A DNA stretch of 64,000 nucleotides from Paraflavitalea pollutisoli (lineage in GTDB: Bacteria > Bacteroidota > Bacteroidia > Chitinophagales > Chitinophagaceae). Both the position numbers and the translations under genes were made by a program. Of the stretch, positions 9,214 to 18,545 are shown in pieces. Below the pieces are notes generated by a model. It ran no database searches, had not been told where the DNA came from, and was given only the letters and a program-made list of their open reading frames with translations. How positions within the stretch are numbered: position 1 is the first letter of the stretch; each line of letters opens with the position of its first letter. The DNA lies in the NCBI RefSeq assembly GCF_029360705.1, contig NZ_JARKMX010000008.1, positions 3,851,479 to 3,915,478 on the forward strand, read 5' to 3'.

Positions 9214-10491
9214 CTACCTGATCTTCAACGTAACGATCGCAAACACGATACACAGAATGGTTACGATCCAGAACCTCGTCACGATCTTCGCCTCATGGTA
9301 ACCCAATTTCTGGTAGTGATGGTGTAGCGGGCTCATCAGGAATATCCTTCGCCCCTCACCATACTTCTTTTTCGTGTATTTGAAATAACTCACCTGCAGC
9401 GTCACACTCAACACTTCCACCAGGAACACACCGCAGAATATCGGGATCAACAATTCTTTCCGTACTATAATGGCCAGCGCCGCAATGATACCTCCCAGCG
9501 TCAAACTACCTGTATCACCCATGAACACCTGTGCTGGATAAGCATTGTACCAGAGGAAGCCCACACAGGCCCCGATCATGGCACCGATGAAGATCGACAG
9601 CTCGCCCAGGTTGGGGATGTACATGATATTCAGGTATTCCGCAAACCGAAGGTTACCACTCGCATAAGCAAATATGCCGAGACACGCACCAATGATCGCA
9701 CTCACCCCACCTGCCAGTCCATCGATACCATCCGTAATATTCGCTCCATTCGACACGGCCGTAATGATAAAGATCACAATGATCACATACAGCACCCAGG
9801 TAAGCCCACGCATCGCCTCGGGCAACAACTTCGAGTAGTTGAACTCATGCGATTTCACAAAAGGGATCGTGGTAATCGGTTCATTCGCCTCTACGAAATA
9901 CTTTTTCTTTCCGTCCAGCGTTCTTTCAATGATGGAAGAATCGCCTGGCTTCACCACACCGGTATACTCGCGCCACACCTTGGTGTTATCATTGAACATC
10001 AGAACGGTTCCCACCACAATACCCAGTATCACCTGGCCAGCCACTTTGAACCAGCCTGCCAAACCGTCTTTATCTCCTTTCTTATAAGGTATACCTTGTT
10101 TTTGCGCAATCTTCTTGGCACGCAACTTCAGGTAATCATCTACAAAACCAACGATCCCAAGCCATACCGTCGTAAAGATCATCACCCGGATATAGGCTTT
10201 GTGCAGGTCGGCCAGTAACAAGGTAGGTACCAGGATCGCCAGGATGATGATGAGACCACCCATGGTCGGTGTACCTTTCTTTTGCTGTTCGCCGGGCAAG
10301 CCCAGGTCACGCACCGATTCGCCCACCTGCTTCCGCTGCAGGTACTTGATCAACCTTTTACCAAACACGGCCGAGATCACCAGGGAAAGGATCACTGCAA
10401 TCAATACCCTTGAAGTAATGAACTGAAACAGTGCACTACCCGGGAATTTAACCCCCATTTCCTTGAACCACTCGAATAAAGAATACAGCAT
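9214..10491 (-). CDS. mraY: Phospho-N-acetylmuramoyl-pentapeptide-transferase MraY
   Basis: Inner-membrane enzyme forming lipid I from UDP-MurNAc-pentapeptide and undecaprenyl phosphate. I chose ATG 10491 (MLYSLFEWFKEMG, 425 aa). The frame also opens at a TTG 18 bp upstream, but MraY proteins usually begin at this methionine. Motifs are KKGTPTMGG, GFVDDYLKLR (metal-binding Asp pair), NGANITDGIDGLAGG, MGDTGSLTLGG and SPLHHHYQKLGYHE. About 60 extra residues between the second and third motif blocks make it longer than the ~360-aa enterobacterial enzyme, as is usual in Bacteroidota. Confidence 0.96.
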   Translation of the reverse strand: MLYSLFEWFKEMGVKFPGSALFQFITSRVLIAVILSLVISAVFGKRLIKYLQRKQVGESVRDLGLPGEQQKKGTPTMGGLIIILAILVPTLLLADLHKAYIRVMIFTTVWLGIVGFVDDYLKLRAKKIAQKQGIPYKKGDKDGLAGWFKVAGQVILGIVVGTVLMFNDNTKVWREYTGVVKPGDSSIIERTLDGKKKYFVEANEPITTIPFVKSHEFNYSKLLPEAMRGLTWVLYVIIVIFIITAVSNGANITDGIDGLAGGVSAIIGACLGIFAYASGNLRFAEYLNIMYIPNLGELSIFIGAMIGACVGFLWYNAYPAQVFMGDTGSLTLGGIIAALAIIVRKELLIPIFCGVFLVEVLSVTLQVSYFKYTKKKYGEGRRIFLMSPLHHHYQKLGYHEAKIVTRFWIVTILCIVFAIVTLKIR

Positions 10492-10661
10492 GTTGGTTTG
10501 TTTGACCAAGAGTAAAGAGCAGAAAAAGAAAAGAGAGGTAAGCTTCTTTCGTTCAGGGTTTCAAATTGGTCTAATCTTACGATCAACATCTTCATTGGTC
10601 TGCTCCAATCTTCCCCTACTCTTTTTTACTCCTGGTTTTATAGTGAACCGTCCGTGATAAT

Positions 10662-12155
10662 CTATTTTTCAAAAAGCTGGAACATCTCTGCCAGCACTTG
10701 CTTGTCGTCGAAGGGATGTTTAACCCCCTTGATCTCCTGGTACTTCTCGTGACCTTTACCCGCAATCAGCAGGATATCGCCGGGAGCTGCCATACTGATG
10801 GCCGCCTTGATGGCTTCTTTCCTGTCGATGATCGCGATGTATTTCCGTTTCGCCGCCGTATTCAATCCCACTTCCATATCACGTAAGATCTGTTCGGGAT
10901 CTTCGCTGCGTGGATTATCGGACGTAAAGATTACCCGGTCGCTGTACTCACAGGCCACTTCCGCCATTTCAGGGCGTTTGGTTTTGTCACGATCTCCCCC
11001 ACAACCTACTACCGAAATGATCTGCTCATGTCCTTTGCGCAAACCTTTGATGGTGGCCAGCACATTCAGCAACGCATCCGGGGTGTGGGCGTAGTCAACG
11101 ATCCCGATCACCTTGTCGTTGGGAGATACGATATAATCAAAGCGGCCTTCTGCACCTGTCAGTTCACTCAGCACCCGCAATACTTCAAATTTGTCTTCCC
11201 CCAGGCAAACCGCTGCGCCATATACGGCCAGCAGGTTATAAGCATTGAATTCTCCGATCAGGCGGAAATGCACTTCCTGGTCGTTGACGGTCATCACCAG
11301 GCCGGTCAGTCCGTTCTCCAGTATCTTGCCTTTGAACTCCGCCATGGTACGCAGGCTATAGAAGTACTTGTGTGCGGCAGTATTCTGCAACATCACCGCT
11401 CCCCGCTTGTCGTCGGCATTGGAGATCGCATAGGCATCAGCCGACAGTCCATCGAAGAAAGCCTTCTTCACCCGGATGTACTCGTCGAACGTTTTGTGGT
11501 AATCCAGGTGGTCATGGGTAATATTGCTGAACAATCCTGCCGCATACTTCAAACCAGCAATACGGTGTTGATGGATCGCGTGTGAACTCGTTTCCATGAA
11601 TACGTGCGTACAACCCGCTTCCACCATCTTATGCAACAACTCATTCAGACTGATCGCGTCGGGCGTGGTATGGGTAGCCGGTATCACCTGGTCACCAATA
11701 TGATTCTCTACCGTACTCAGCAATCCACATGTATAGCCAAGACCACTAAACAATTTGAACAACAGGGTGGCAATGGTCGTTTTGCCATTGGTGCCGGTCA
11801 CTCCTACCAGCTTCACTTTTTCGGAAGGCTGGCCGTAGAAGTTGTGGGCAATCAAACCAGCCGCTTCTCCACTGTTTTCTACCTGCACATAGGCTACTCC
11901 TTCTTTCAGCGTAGCAGGCATCACTTCGCAGACTATCGCTACCGCTCCATTTTCAATCACCGTATCGATATACTGATGGCCATCTGCTGCTACCCCTTTG
12001 ATTGCAATGAACAGATCACCTGCACCCACTTTACGGGAATCTATCCGGAGGCCGCTCACTGGTACATCGGTACTACCCTGTACAGCGCGCATCCTTACCT
12101 TATATAATATATCCTGTAAAACTGCCATATCGTTTTGCCCTTTATACAGGGCCAT
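10662..12155 (-). CDS. murE: UDP-MurNAc-tripeptide ligase MurE (meso-DAP type)
   Basis: Mur ligase adding the third stem residue, 497 aa from ATG 12155. A second ATG at 12128 (MAVLQDILYKVRM) is equally credible as the start. The P-loop GTNGKTT is at residues 121-127, and HDHLDYH lies in the central domain. The DNPR motif (residues 413-416) is the established signature of meso-diaminopimelate selectivity, so the wall is predicted to be DAP-type. It starts 15 bp after the ftsI stop, which suggests coupled expression. Confidence 0.96.
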   Translation of the reverse strand: MALYKGQNDMAVLQDILYKVRMRAVQGSTDVPVSGLRIDSRKVGAGDLFIAIKGVAADGHQYIDTVIENGAVAIVCEVMPATLKEGVAYVQVENSGEAAGLIAHNFYGQPSEKVKLVGVTGTNGKTTIATLLFKLFSGLGYTCGLLSTVENHIGDQVIPATHTTPDAISLNELLHKMVEAGCTHVFMETSSHAIHQHRIAGLKYAAGLFSNITHDHLDYHKTFDEYIRVKKAFFDGLSADAYAISNADDKRGAVMLQNTAAHKYFYSLRTMAEFKGKILENGLTGLVMTVNDQEVHFRLIGEFNAYNLLAVYGAAVCLGEDKFEVLRVLSELTGAEGRFDYIVSPNDKVIGIVDYAHTPDALLNVLATIKGLRKGHEQIISVVGCGGDRDKTKRPEMAEVACEYSDRVIFTSDNPRSEDPEQILRDMEVGLNTAAKRKYIAIIDRKEAIKAAISMAAPGDILLIAGKGHEKYQEIKGVKHPFDDKQVLAEMFQLFEK

Positions 12156-12170
12156 CCTGTTTATTGCTGA

Positions 12171-14309
12171 TTAATTCAGATCGATCGTAATTACCTGGTT
12201 CTTCACAAAAGCAGTTCCGGGTTCCACACTCTGGTTCTTTACTTTACCCCTTCCCCTCACCACCACTTTCGCCTGCATGTTTTCGAGCAGATACAAAGCA
12301 TCCTTCAATCCCATCCCCCGCACATCGGGCACCATCTTTTTCGACACCGGCTGCCCATCGAGTACCGGACTGTAATTCACCGCATACATCCGGGTCCATT
12401 CATAGGTCCCCACCGAATCCTGGTATTTCCAGTCAAGTGTTTTCATCACCTGCTGCATGTCTTCGGAGGCACCTGCATATAAATAAGAAGAACTGTCTTT
12501 TTTGATAACACCGTTGGGATTGTTCTTTTTATCCTTGTCGGCATTGACGGCGTACAGCTTATCAGCCAATTCCTTAAACACCGGACCAGCAATCCTGGCA
12601 CCATAGTACACCGGTGCAAAAGGCTTGTTCCTCACCACCACAATACAGCTATACTGTGGGTTATCGGCGGGAAAGTATCCGGCAAAAGACGACTGATAGA
12701 TATGATCGGCATAACCACGGTTTCCATTCGCCATCAAAGAAGTACCCGTTTTACCCGAAACGGAATAAGGGGCTCCTTTGAAAAGGCTGAATCCGGTACC
12801 ATGCGGATCATTACAGACGCCTTTCAACAATTCCTGCAACAATGTCAACGTTTGCGGACTGCAAACAGCTTGCTCCAACACCTCCGGTTGATTCTCCTTT
12901 ACCACCAGGCCATTCTCTTTAATGGCGTTGACCAGGTAAGGTTTCATCATCTTTCCATCGTTGGCGATGGCATTATACAGCATCAGGGTTTGTAGGGGAC
13001 TTACCAGCACTTCATATCCAAAACTCATCCAGGGCAATGATGTGGCGCTCCAGGTTCTGTCTTTCGGCACTTTGATGATCGGTGTTGTTTCGCCGAGCAG
13101 GTCCACCCCCGAGTACTTGTGAAAGCGCATGCGCTTTAAATGATCCACAAACTGGGTGGGCTTCTTGCTGTAGTGGGTCATCACCATTTTGGCCATACCC
13201 ACATTCGAGCTCATCTCAAAAGCCTCTTTTATCGTAACGTCATAACCGTGGTTCTCACTATCGTATACTGTTCTTCCGTTCACCGTCCAGGCACCTCCCT
13301 CGAGGTTCACGTGTTGGTTGAGGTTGATCATTTTATCTTCGAGCAAGGCCAGCATGGTGGCCAGCTTGAAAGTTGATCCCGGTTCAGAGGCACGGATCGC
13401 GTAGTTCATGTCTTCCCAATACGTGCCATCACTTCTGCGTCCGAGATTGGCGATCGCTTTGATCTTACCGGTCTTCACTTCCATCACCAGGGCCGTTCCG
13501 TATTCACATTCGTTCGCCACCAGTGTCTTCATCAGTGCATTCTCGGCGATATCCTGGATATTCACATCGATCGTGGTGATGATGTCCTTACCATTCTGTG
13601 GCTCTATCTCCGACCCATCGACCGGTGCAAACACACCAGCTGCCACTTTGCGCATCAGGCGCTTTCCACTCGCTCCTTTCAGGATCGTATCGTAGGTCTT
13701 TTCCAATCCTACATTGGTATTCCTGATCTTTCCTTCACTATCTACATACTCACGCGACAATCCGATCGTTCTGTTGGCCAGTAAGCCGAAAGGGTTCAGG
13801 CGCTTGTCTTTTACTTCATAAATGAACCCGCTCTTGTCGCGACCCTGTTTTACGAGGGGCATCGAACGCAAGGCTTTGAACTGTTGAAAGGAGATATTCC
13901 TTTTGAAGAGGAAATACCTGTCTTTCTTCCGGTAGCCGTTCTGCAACAGTTGCCGGTATTCGGCAGCTGTTTTGTCTTTGAACTGGTCGGCCAGTGCAAT
14001 CGACAGGGAATCGACGTTATTCCGGAAACGCTTTCCATCTTTTTCACGAAGCCCTTCGGCCATGAAATCGATGTATATGTTAAAGAACGGTATGGAAGTG
14101 CTGAGCATGCTTCCATCTTCACTGTAGATCGTACCGCGTTCGGCGTCGATCTCTTCAAACCGCTGCTCCTGGGCCTTGGCCTGCGCCAGCCAATAGGTGC
14201 CTTGCACCTGCTGGATATACACTGCACGTCCCAGGATCACCACACTGAATACAACTATGCCGATAAAGCATAGGTACACTCTCCATAATATGTCGCGTTT
14301 GACTTCCAA
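12171..14309 (-). CDS. ftsI: Septal transpeptidase FtsI (PBP3 class) with C-terminal PASTA domain
   Basis: Class B penicillin-binding protein of 712 aa that cross-links septal peptidoglycan. One N-terminal transmembrane helix (about 10-30) is followed by a pedestal domain. The transpeptidase has the SxxK motif at S312-K315, SSN at 367-369 and KTG at 520-522. Residues ~657-712 form a single PASTA domain, which is common in Gram-positive PBPs and less so in Gram-negative ones. The only workable start is TTG 14309: a stop lies five codons upstream and the next methionine falls beyond the TM helix. It is followed directly by murE. Confidence 0.95.
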   Translation of the reverse strand: MEVKRDILWRVYLCFIGIVVFSVVILGRAVYIQQVQGTYWLAQAKAQEQRFEEIDAERGTIYSEDGSMLSTSIPFFNIYIDFMAEGLREKDGKRFRNNVDSLSIALADQFKDKTAAEYRQLLQNGYRKKDRYFLFKRNISFQQFKALRSMPLVKQGRDKSGFIYEVKDKRLNPFGLLANRTIGLSREYVDSEGKIRNTNVGLEKTYDTILKGASGKRLMRKVAAGVFAPVDGSEIEPQNGKDIITTIDVNIQDIAENALMKTLVANECEYGTALVMEVKTGKIKAIANLGRRSDGTYWEDMNYAIRASEPGSTFKLATMLALLEDKMINLNQHVNLEGGAWTVNGRTVYDSENHGYDVTIKEAFEMSSNVGMAKMVMTHYSKKPTQFVDHLKRMRFHKYSGVDLLGETTPIIKVPKDRTWSATSLPWMSFGYEVLVSPLQTLMLYNAIANDGKMMKPYLVNAIKENGLVVKENQPEVLEQAVCSPQTLTLLQELLKGVCNDPHGTGFSLFKGAPYSVSGKTGTSLMANGNRGYADHIYQSSFAGYFPADNPQYSCIVVVRNKPFAPVYYGARIAGPVFKELADKLYAVNADKDKKNNPNGVIKKDSSSYLYAGASEDMQQVMKTLDWKYQDSVGTYEWTRMYAVNYSPVLDGQPVSKKMVPDVRGMGLKDALYLLENMQAKVVVRGRGKVKNQSVEPGTAFVKNQVITIDLN

Positions 14310-14395
14310 GAGACAGGCTGTCTATATAGTTTGCGATTGTTTTAATACTTGTCGTTTAAATGAGCTCGGTGCTTTACCCGTTTCTCATCACCGCC

Positions 14396-14755
14396 TTACT
14401 CTTCCTTTTTGTTTCCCGCCGTATCGCTCAGGATGACAGGTGGTGTGATCAACTCCTTCAAACCCAAAGGCTCTACTGCTTTGGCCATCTCGCTCTGCTT
14501 GCTGCGGTACATCACTTCACTCTTCAGGGTCTTGAACTCGTACTGCAATTCTTTCAACTCCCGGCTTACTTTGTTGATGTCCCGGATCGTTTTATCTGCA
14601 TAGTGACCATTATAGATATACACCACTGCCAATGCCGAAAGAAAAAGGAAGAACGGGATATTCTTGACGATCCAGCGATAGCTGAACAATCTTTTCCGTT
14701 CACGCTTTTGCTCTTGCTCCTTACCTGCCGCTTCTTGTTCTTTTTCTTCGCTCAT
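14396..14755 (-). CDS. ftsL: FtsL-like divisome protein
   Basis: Small bitopic protein of 119 aa. A charged Lys/Glu cytoplasmic head precedes one transmembrane helix (FFLFLSALAVVYIYNG, about residues 34-52) and a periplasmic coiled-coil-like segment (VSRELKELQYEFKTLKSEVMY). Topology, size and position between rsmH and ftsI are those of FtsL, the partner of FtsQ and FtsB. Sequence identity in the family is very low, so the call rests mainly on context. Confidence 0.85.
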   Translation of the reverse strand: MSEEKEQEAAGKEQEQKRERKRLFSYRWIVKNIPFFLFLSALAVVYIYNGHYADKTIRDINKVSRELKELQYEFKTLKSEVMYRSKQSEMAKAVEPLGLKELITPPVILSDTAGNKKEE

Positions 14756-14902
14756 GGTGGTTAAGATCAGCGGCTGAGCAGTTACTCACCACTCAACCGC
14801 TAATAAGATTGCTGAATGTTCTACGCGGTTCACACATAGACATTGGAAATTATACCCTTTATATTGATGATAAGAACTACAACATTGACGGTACCAATAC
14901 AC

Positions 14903-15859
14903 TTATGCCTTTTCCGCTACCCGTAGTTTCGCGCTGCGTGAACGCGGGTTGCGTTTCAGTTCGTCCTGACCAGCAGTGATTGGTTTTTTGGTGATGACTT
15001 TCAGTGGCGCTTCCGGAACATTGCGCCCAAACGGATCGGCCTCGGCAGCCTCTTCCGTATCACCCTTTCGGAAATAGTTTTTTACGATCCTGTCTTCCAG
15101 TGAATGAAAGGTGATAATGGCCGCACGGCCACCAGGAGCTAATAGTGAAGGAATTTGTTGCAGCATGTCTTTCAAAGCCCCCAATTCATCATTCACCTCA
15201 ATGCGCAAAGCCTGAAATACCTGAGCAAAGTACTTGTTGGGATTCCCTTTCACCACCGAATGCAGGGCCTGCTTAAAATTGGAGATTGTTTTGAGCGATA
15301 CGTGTTTTCGTACCTGCACAATGGTCTTTGCCAGGGTTTTGGAGTTGGTGACTTCGCCGTACTGCTCAAACAATTTGTGCAGCCTTTGCTCGTCGTAAGT
15401 ATCCACCACTTCGTAAGCCGTAAGTTCCTGCCGCATATCCATTCGCATATCCATATCACCTTCAAAACGAATAGAAAAGCCGCGATCAGCTTCGTCAAAC
15501 TGGTGGCTACTTACGCCGAGATCAGCCAAAATTCCATTTACCTGTGTTATTTTATGAACCCGCAAAAACCTTTGCAGATGCCGGAAATTATGCGGCACAA
15601 ATACCAGGCGTCCATCATCTGGTAAATTACGCTTCGCATCCGCATCCTGATCGAATCCAAATAATCGTCCATTAGGTCCAAGCCTTTTCAGTATCTCGCG
15701 GGAATGTCCGCCACCACCGAATGTGCAATCCACATAAATGCCATCCGGCAGAACGTTTAATCCATCTACTGTTTCCTGCAACAATACCGGTACATGATAG
15801 CCGGCATCGTTACCTGATGCAGCAGAAAGATCAGCACTATGGTTGTCCTGGTCACTCAT
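14903..15859 (-). CDS. rsmH: 16S rRNA m4C1402 methyltransferase RsmH (MraW)
   Basis: SAM-dependent methyltransferase that modifies C1402 of 16S rRNA. I chose ATG 15859 (MSDQDNHSADLSAASG, 318 aa), four bases after the mraZ stop. The frame also opens at GTG 15886, which would overlap mraZ by 23 bp. The SAM motif VDCTFGGGGHSREIL follows the family hallmark YHVPVLLQETVDGL. Further motifs are LGVSSHQFDEADRGFS and the C-terminal ITFHSLEDRIVKNYFR. The close spacing suggests translational coupling to mraZ. Confidence 0.96.
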   Translation of the reverse strand: MSDQDNHSADLSAASGNDAGYHVPVLLQETVDGLNVLPDGIYVDCTFGGGGHSREILKRLGPNGRLFGFDQDADAKRNLPDDGRLVFVPHNFRHLQRFLRVHKITQVNGILADLGVSSHQFDEADRGFSIRFEGDMDMRMDMRQELTAYEVVDTYDEQRLHKLFEQYGEVTNSKTLAKTIVQVRKHVSLKTISNFKQALHSVVKGNPNKYFAQVFQALRIEVNDELGALKDMLQQIPSLLAPGGRAAIITFHSLEDRIVKNYFRKGDTEEAAEADPFGRNVPEAPLKVITKKPITAGQDELKRNPRSRSAKLRVAEKA

Positions 15860-15863
15860 CTTG

Positions 15864-16334
15864 TTACAGTTGAATTGCCGGACCACTTCCAGGCGACATT
15901 ACCTGTTGCGCGATCGTACTGAAAGCCTCGGGTGAAAAAGATTCAAAGAACTTTTGGTACTTATCCTTATCCCAAATTTCAATTTTGTTCATAGCCGCCA
16001 CCAACACAATGTCTTTCTCCAGTCCGGCATGTTCTTTCAAATTGGAGGGCACCAATAACCTTCCCGCACTATCCAACTCCAAAACCGTCGCCCCATTCAT
16101 GAAGTATCTCCTGAATTCCCGAACTTTGGGGTCAAAATCATTCAACTTTCCTAATTCAGCGAATATGGGCTCCCAACTTTTCATGGGGTACAGCGTAAGG
16201 CACTTTTCAAACCCTCTGTTGATAACAAACTGGTTCCCGGCCTCTTCCGACAGCTGCTTTTTAAAGCCTGCCGGTAAAAGGAAGCGACCTTTTGAGTCCA
16301 AAGTAGCTTCGTATTCGCCGATAAAACCATTCAT
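15864..16334 (-). CDS. mraZ: Transcriptional regulator MraZ
   Basis: Protein of 156 aa with two AbrB/MazE-like (SpoVT-AbrB) DNA-binding repeats. The first starts at MNGFIGEYEATLDSKGRFLLP and the second near residue 80 (LELDSAGRLLVPSNLKEHA). MraZ is known in other bacteria as a ring-shaped repressor of its own dcw operon. Here it is the first gene of the cluster, and three 10-bp-spaced boxes of the known MraZ type precede it (16369-16395), so autoregulation is likely. Confidence 0.96.
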   Translation of the reverse strand: MNGFIGEYEATLDSKGRFLLPAGFKKQLSEEAGNQFVINRGFEKCLTLYPMKSWEPIFAELGKLNDFDPKVREFRRYFMNGATVLELDSAGRLLVPSNLKEHAGLEKDIVLVAAMNKIEIWDKDKYQKFFESFSPEAFSTIAQQVMSPGSGPAIQL

Positions 16335-16368
16335 TTCTAATCACTTAACTCATATCCGCTTCTAATTA

Positions 16369-16395
16369 CCACAAAATAACACTTTTTCCCACTTT
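16369..16395 (-). promoter_or_regulatory. Three MraZ-type operator boxes upstream of mraZ
   Basis: On the minus strand three hexamer-like boxes follow each other with an exact 10-bp period: AAAGTGG (16395-16389), AAAGTGT (16385-16379) and TTTGTGG (16375-16369). The established MraZ target in other phyla is AAAGTG[G/T] repeats separated by 3 nt, which is this arrangement. The last box ends 34 bp before the mraZ ATG, so bound MraZ would cover the promoter region. Confidence 0.75.
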
Positions 16396-16790
16396 TAAAC
16401 GAGGATTTGGAAAGTTTATTTTTTCCACAGGTCTTGATTTTATTACAATTAGCCATAGCACTTCATTTCAGAGGCAACAGCTATAGTGGGAGCCTTTACG
16501 GGTGTGCATTACCTGTGAATTTACCCGTAAAACCTGTGCATAAAGTCCTACCAGGTGTGCACAGCCAATTTTCCTGGTGGCATATCCTTTCTATTTTCCA
16601 TTTTCCTGGCAGGCAGACTACATCGCAGGAGCATATTATAAAGCAATTTTGACTAAAAAGCCCTATAAGAAGTATTGAAGATGTCTCGTTTGGGTGCTCG
16701 TGGGGTAAAGGCGTCCTGAAATCGGGGTAAAAGGCCCAAAATGGTGGTAAAAAGTGGGGGAAGTTTAGGCGCCCGCGGGCGACCGGAGCA

Positions 16791-16823
16791 TTTGGGTGGA
16801 ATAAACAATGGCCAGTACCTTTG
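16791..16823 (+). promoter_or_regulatory. Bacteroidota-type promoter of the DUF3052 gene
   Basis: TTTG at 16791-16794 and TACCTTTG at 16816-16823 match the phylum's -33 TTTG / -7 TAnnTTTG consensus with a 21-bp spacer. Transcription would begin near 16830, about 30 nt before the ATG at 16861. It may also drive queA, 32 bp downstream of the DUF3052 gene. Confidence 0.7.
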
Positions 16824-16860
16824 TCAAAACCGGATTTCCTTCCACTAAATCCCACTTTCG

Positions 16861-17271
16861 ATGGCAACTGCAGGATATTCAGGAACCCCGCTTTTGAAAA
16901 AACTGGGCATTCAGGAACACATGAAGGTGCTGCTGATCCATCCGCCAGACAACTATGCAGCATTACTATCATACGACCTGGGCCCGCAATTGGTAAACAA
17001 AAATGAGATTCCTAACCTTATACACCTGTTTGTTGCCAATAAAAAACAATTACTGACGGAAATGCAACAGTTGAAAGAGGTATATCGAAGCAACTCATCC
17101 GTTATTACCTGGGTCAGCTGGTACAAGAAAAGCGCTGGTATCCCTACAGATGTCACGGAAGACATCATCCGGGACTACGCTTTAAAAAATGACCTGGTCG
17201 ATGTAAAGGTTTGTGCGGTGAGCGAGCAATGGAGTGGATTGAAACTGGTAGTACCCAAAGCAAAGCGATAA
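16861..17271 (+). CDS. DUF3052-family protein
   Basis: Protein of 136 aa. The N-terminus (MATAGYSGTPLLKKLGIQEH) and the following MKVLLIHPPDNY block match the DUF3052 family, a small cytoplasmic protein of unknown function. A later methionine (16921) would cut off this conserved start, so I keep ATG 16861, which a good promoter also supports. WVSWYKKSAG and the DITEDIIRDYAL-like region are other landmarks. It reads in the same direction as queA, 32 bp away, and probably shares its transcript. Confidence 0.75.
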   Translation: MATAGYSGTPLLKKLGIQEHMKVLLIHPPDNYAALLSYDLGPQLVNKNEIPNLIHLFVANKKQLLTEMQQLKEVYRSNSSVITWVSWYKKSAGIPTDVTEDIIRDYALKNDLVDVKVCAVSEQWSGLKLVVPKAKR

Positions 17272-17303
17272 TTTAAAAATAACGGCTGTAAGCCGTACCC
17301 ATT

Positions 17304-18545
17304 ATGCACCCCAAGAGTTTAGCCATTAAAGATTTCACGTACGACCTCCCGGATGAACGCATCGCCCATTACCCCCTGCCCGAAAGGGATGGATCCAAAC
17401 TGATGATCTACCAGCAGGGAAACATTACAGAAGATGTTTACCGCCACATCGATCAATACCTACCCACCGACTCACTCCTGATATTTAATAATACCCGGGT
17501 AGTAGCAGCGCGCCTGCTATTTCAGAAACCCACCGGCGCTTCCATCGAGATCTTTTGCCTTGAACCACACGCCACCTACGCTGATATTACCACCGCCATG
17601 TCGCAAAAAGGAAAAGTAACCTGGATGTGCCTGGTAGGCGGGTTCTCCAAATGGAAAGCTGGACAGCTGCTTGAAAAACACCTGCCTTATGGCGACGGCA
17701 AGCTGTTGCTGCAGGCCCGGTACGTAGAAAAGATTCAGGACAGCTTTGCGATAGAACTATCATGGTCAGCTGCGGAGCTCAGTTTTGCCGAAGTATTGCA
17801 CATCGCCGGCATGATCCCCCTGCCACCTTATATAAAAAGGAAAGCCGACCAGGAAGATTCCGAACGTTACCAGACCATCTATGCAGCAGCCGAAGGTTCC
17901 GTGGCAGCTCCTACTGCCGGATTACACTTTACCGACAGCCTGTTCCAACGGTTGCAGGCCCGTAACATACAGCGTGCCTATGTCACCCTGCACGTAGGCG
18001 CCGGCACCTTCCAGCCCGTAAAAAGCGATACCATGGAAGAACATCCCATGCACGCCGAGTTCATCGACGTACCCCAATCGCTCATCCAACAACTAATCGA
18101 TTATTCGGAGAAACATATTACCGTAGTGGGCACCACCTCCATGCGTACAGTCGAAAGCCTCTACTGGCTGGGTGTAAAAACCATGCTCCATCCCGGCATT
18201 CAACCGGAACAACTCGATGTACAACAATGGGATGCTTATGAATTGAAAGCAGATCAAATAACCGTGAAAGAATCGCTTACCGCACTCCTGCACTATATGC
18301 AGGCACAGGACTGGGAACGACTGATAACCAAAACACGCCTCCTAATCACCCCCGGGTATACCATTCGCATACCCCGCGCCCTGGTCACCAATTTTCACCA
18401 ACCGCAATCAACGCTGTTGTTGCTGGTGGCCGCCTTTGTGGGGCCGCAATGGAAAAGCTTATACCAGTATGCACTGGACCATGAATTCCGGTTCCTTAGC
18501 TATGGAGATGGGTGTCTGTTGTTTCGGCAACAGGCTGGTTCTTGA
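17304..18545 (+). CDS. queA: S-adenosylmethionine:tRNA ribosyltransferase-isomerase QueA
   Basis: Enzyme of queuosine biosynthesis that transfers and isomerises the ribosyl moiety of SAM onto preQ1 in tRNA. The protein is 413 aa, slightly longer than the usual ~350. Motifs are FTYDLPDERIAHYPLPERD, LIFNNTRVVAARL, PLPPYIKR, AAPTAGLHFT, YVTLHVGAGTFQPV and the terminal TNFHQPQSTLLLLVAAFVG. Insertions lie around residues 80-130 and 290-340. Its last 50 bp overlap the 3' end of the convergent histidine kinase gene. Confidence 0.95.
   Translation: MHPKSLAIKDFTYDLPDERIAHYPLPERDGSKLMIYQQGNITEDVYRHIDQYLPTDSLLIFNNTRVVAARLLFQKPTGASIEIFCLEPHATYADITTAMSQKGKVTWMCLVGGFSKWKAGQLLEKHLPYGDGKLLLQARYVEKIQDSFAIELSWSAAELSFAEVLHIAGMIPLPPYIKRKADQEDSERYQTIYAAAEGSVAAPTAGLHFTDSLFQRLQARNIQRAYVTLHVGAGTFQPVKSDTMEEHPMHAEFIDVPQSLIQQLIDYSEKHITVVGTTSMRTVESLYWLGVKTMLHPGIQPEQLDVQQWDAYELKADQITVKESLTALLHYMQAQDWERLITKTRLLITPGYTIRIPRALVTNFHQPQSTLLLLVAAFVGPQWKSLYQYALDHEFRFLSYGDGCLLFRQQAGS

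Larger units (their letters stand above)
16335..16860. other. Divergent intergenic region between mraZ and DUF3052 gene
   Basis: 526 bp without a convincing gene. The left part carries the MraZ boxes and AT-rich mraZ leader. The right end carries the promoter of the DUF3052 gene. The 16440-16780 stretch shows no recognisable RNA gene. A 158-codon minus-strand frame here (16496-16972) lacks protein-like composition and overlaps the DUF3052 gene. Confidence 0.6.

Noticed and set aside
16496-16972. 158-codon minus-strand frame upstream of the DUF3052 gene
   Set aside because: Cys/Pro/Phe-rich, no family signature, and it overlaps the DUF3052 start and its promoter.
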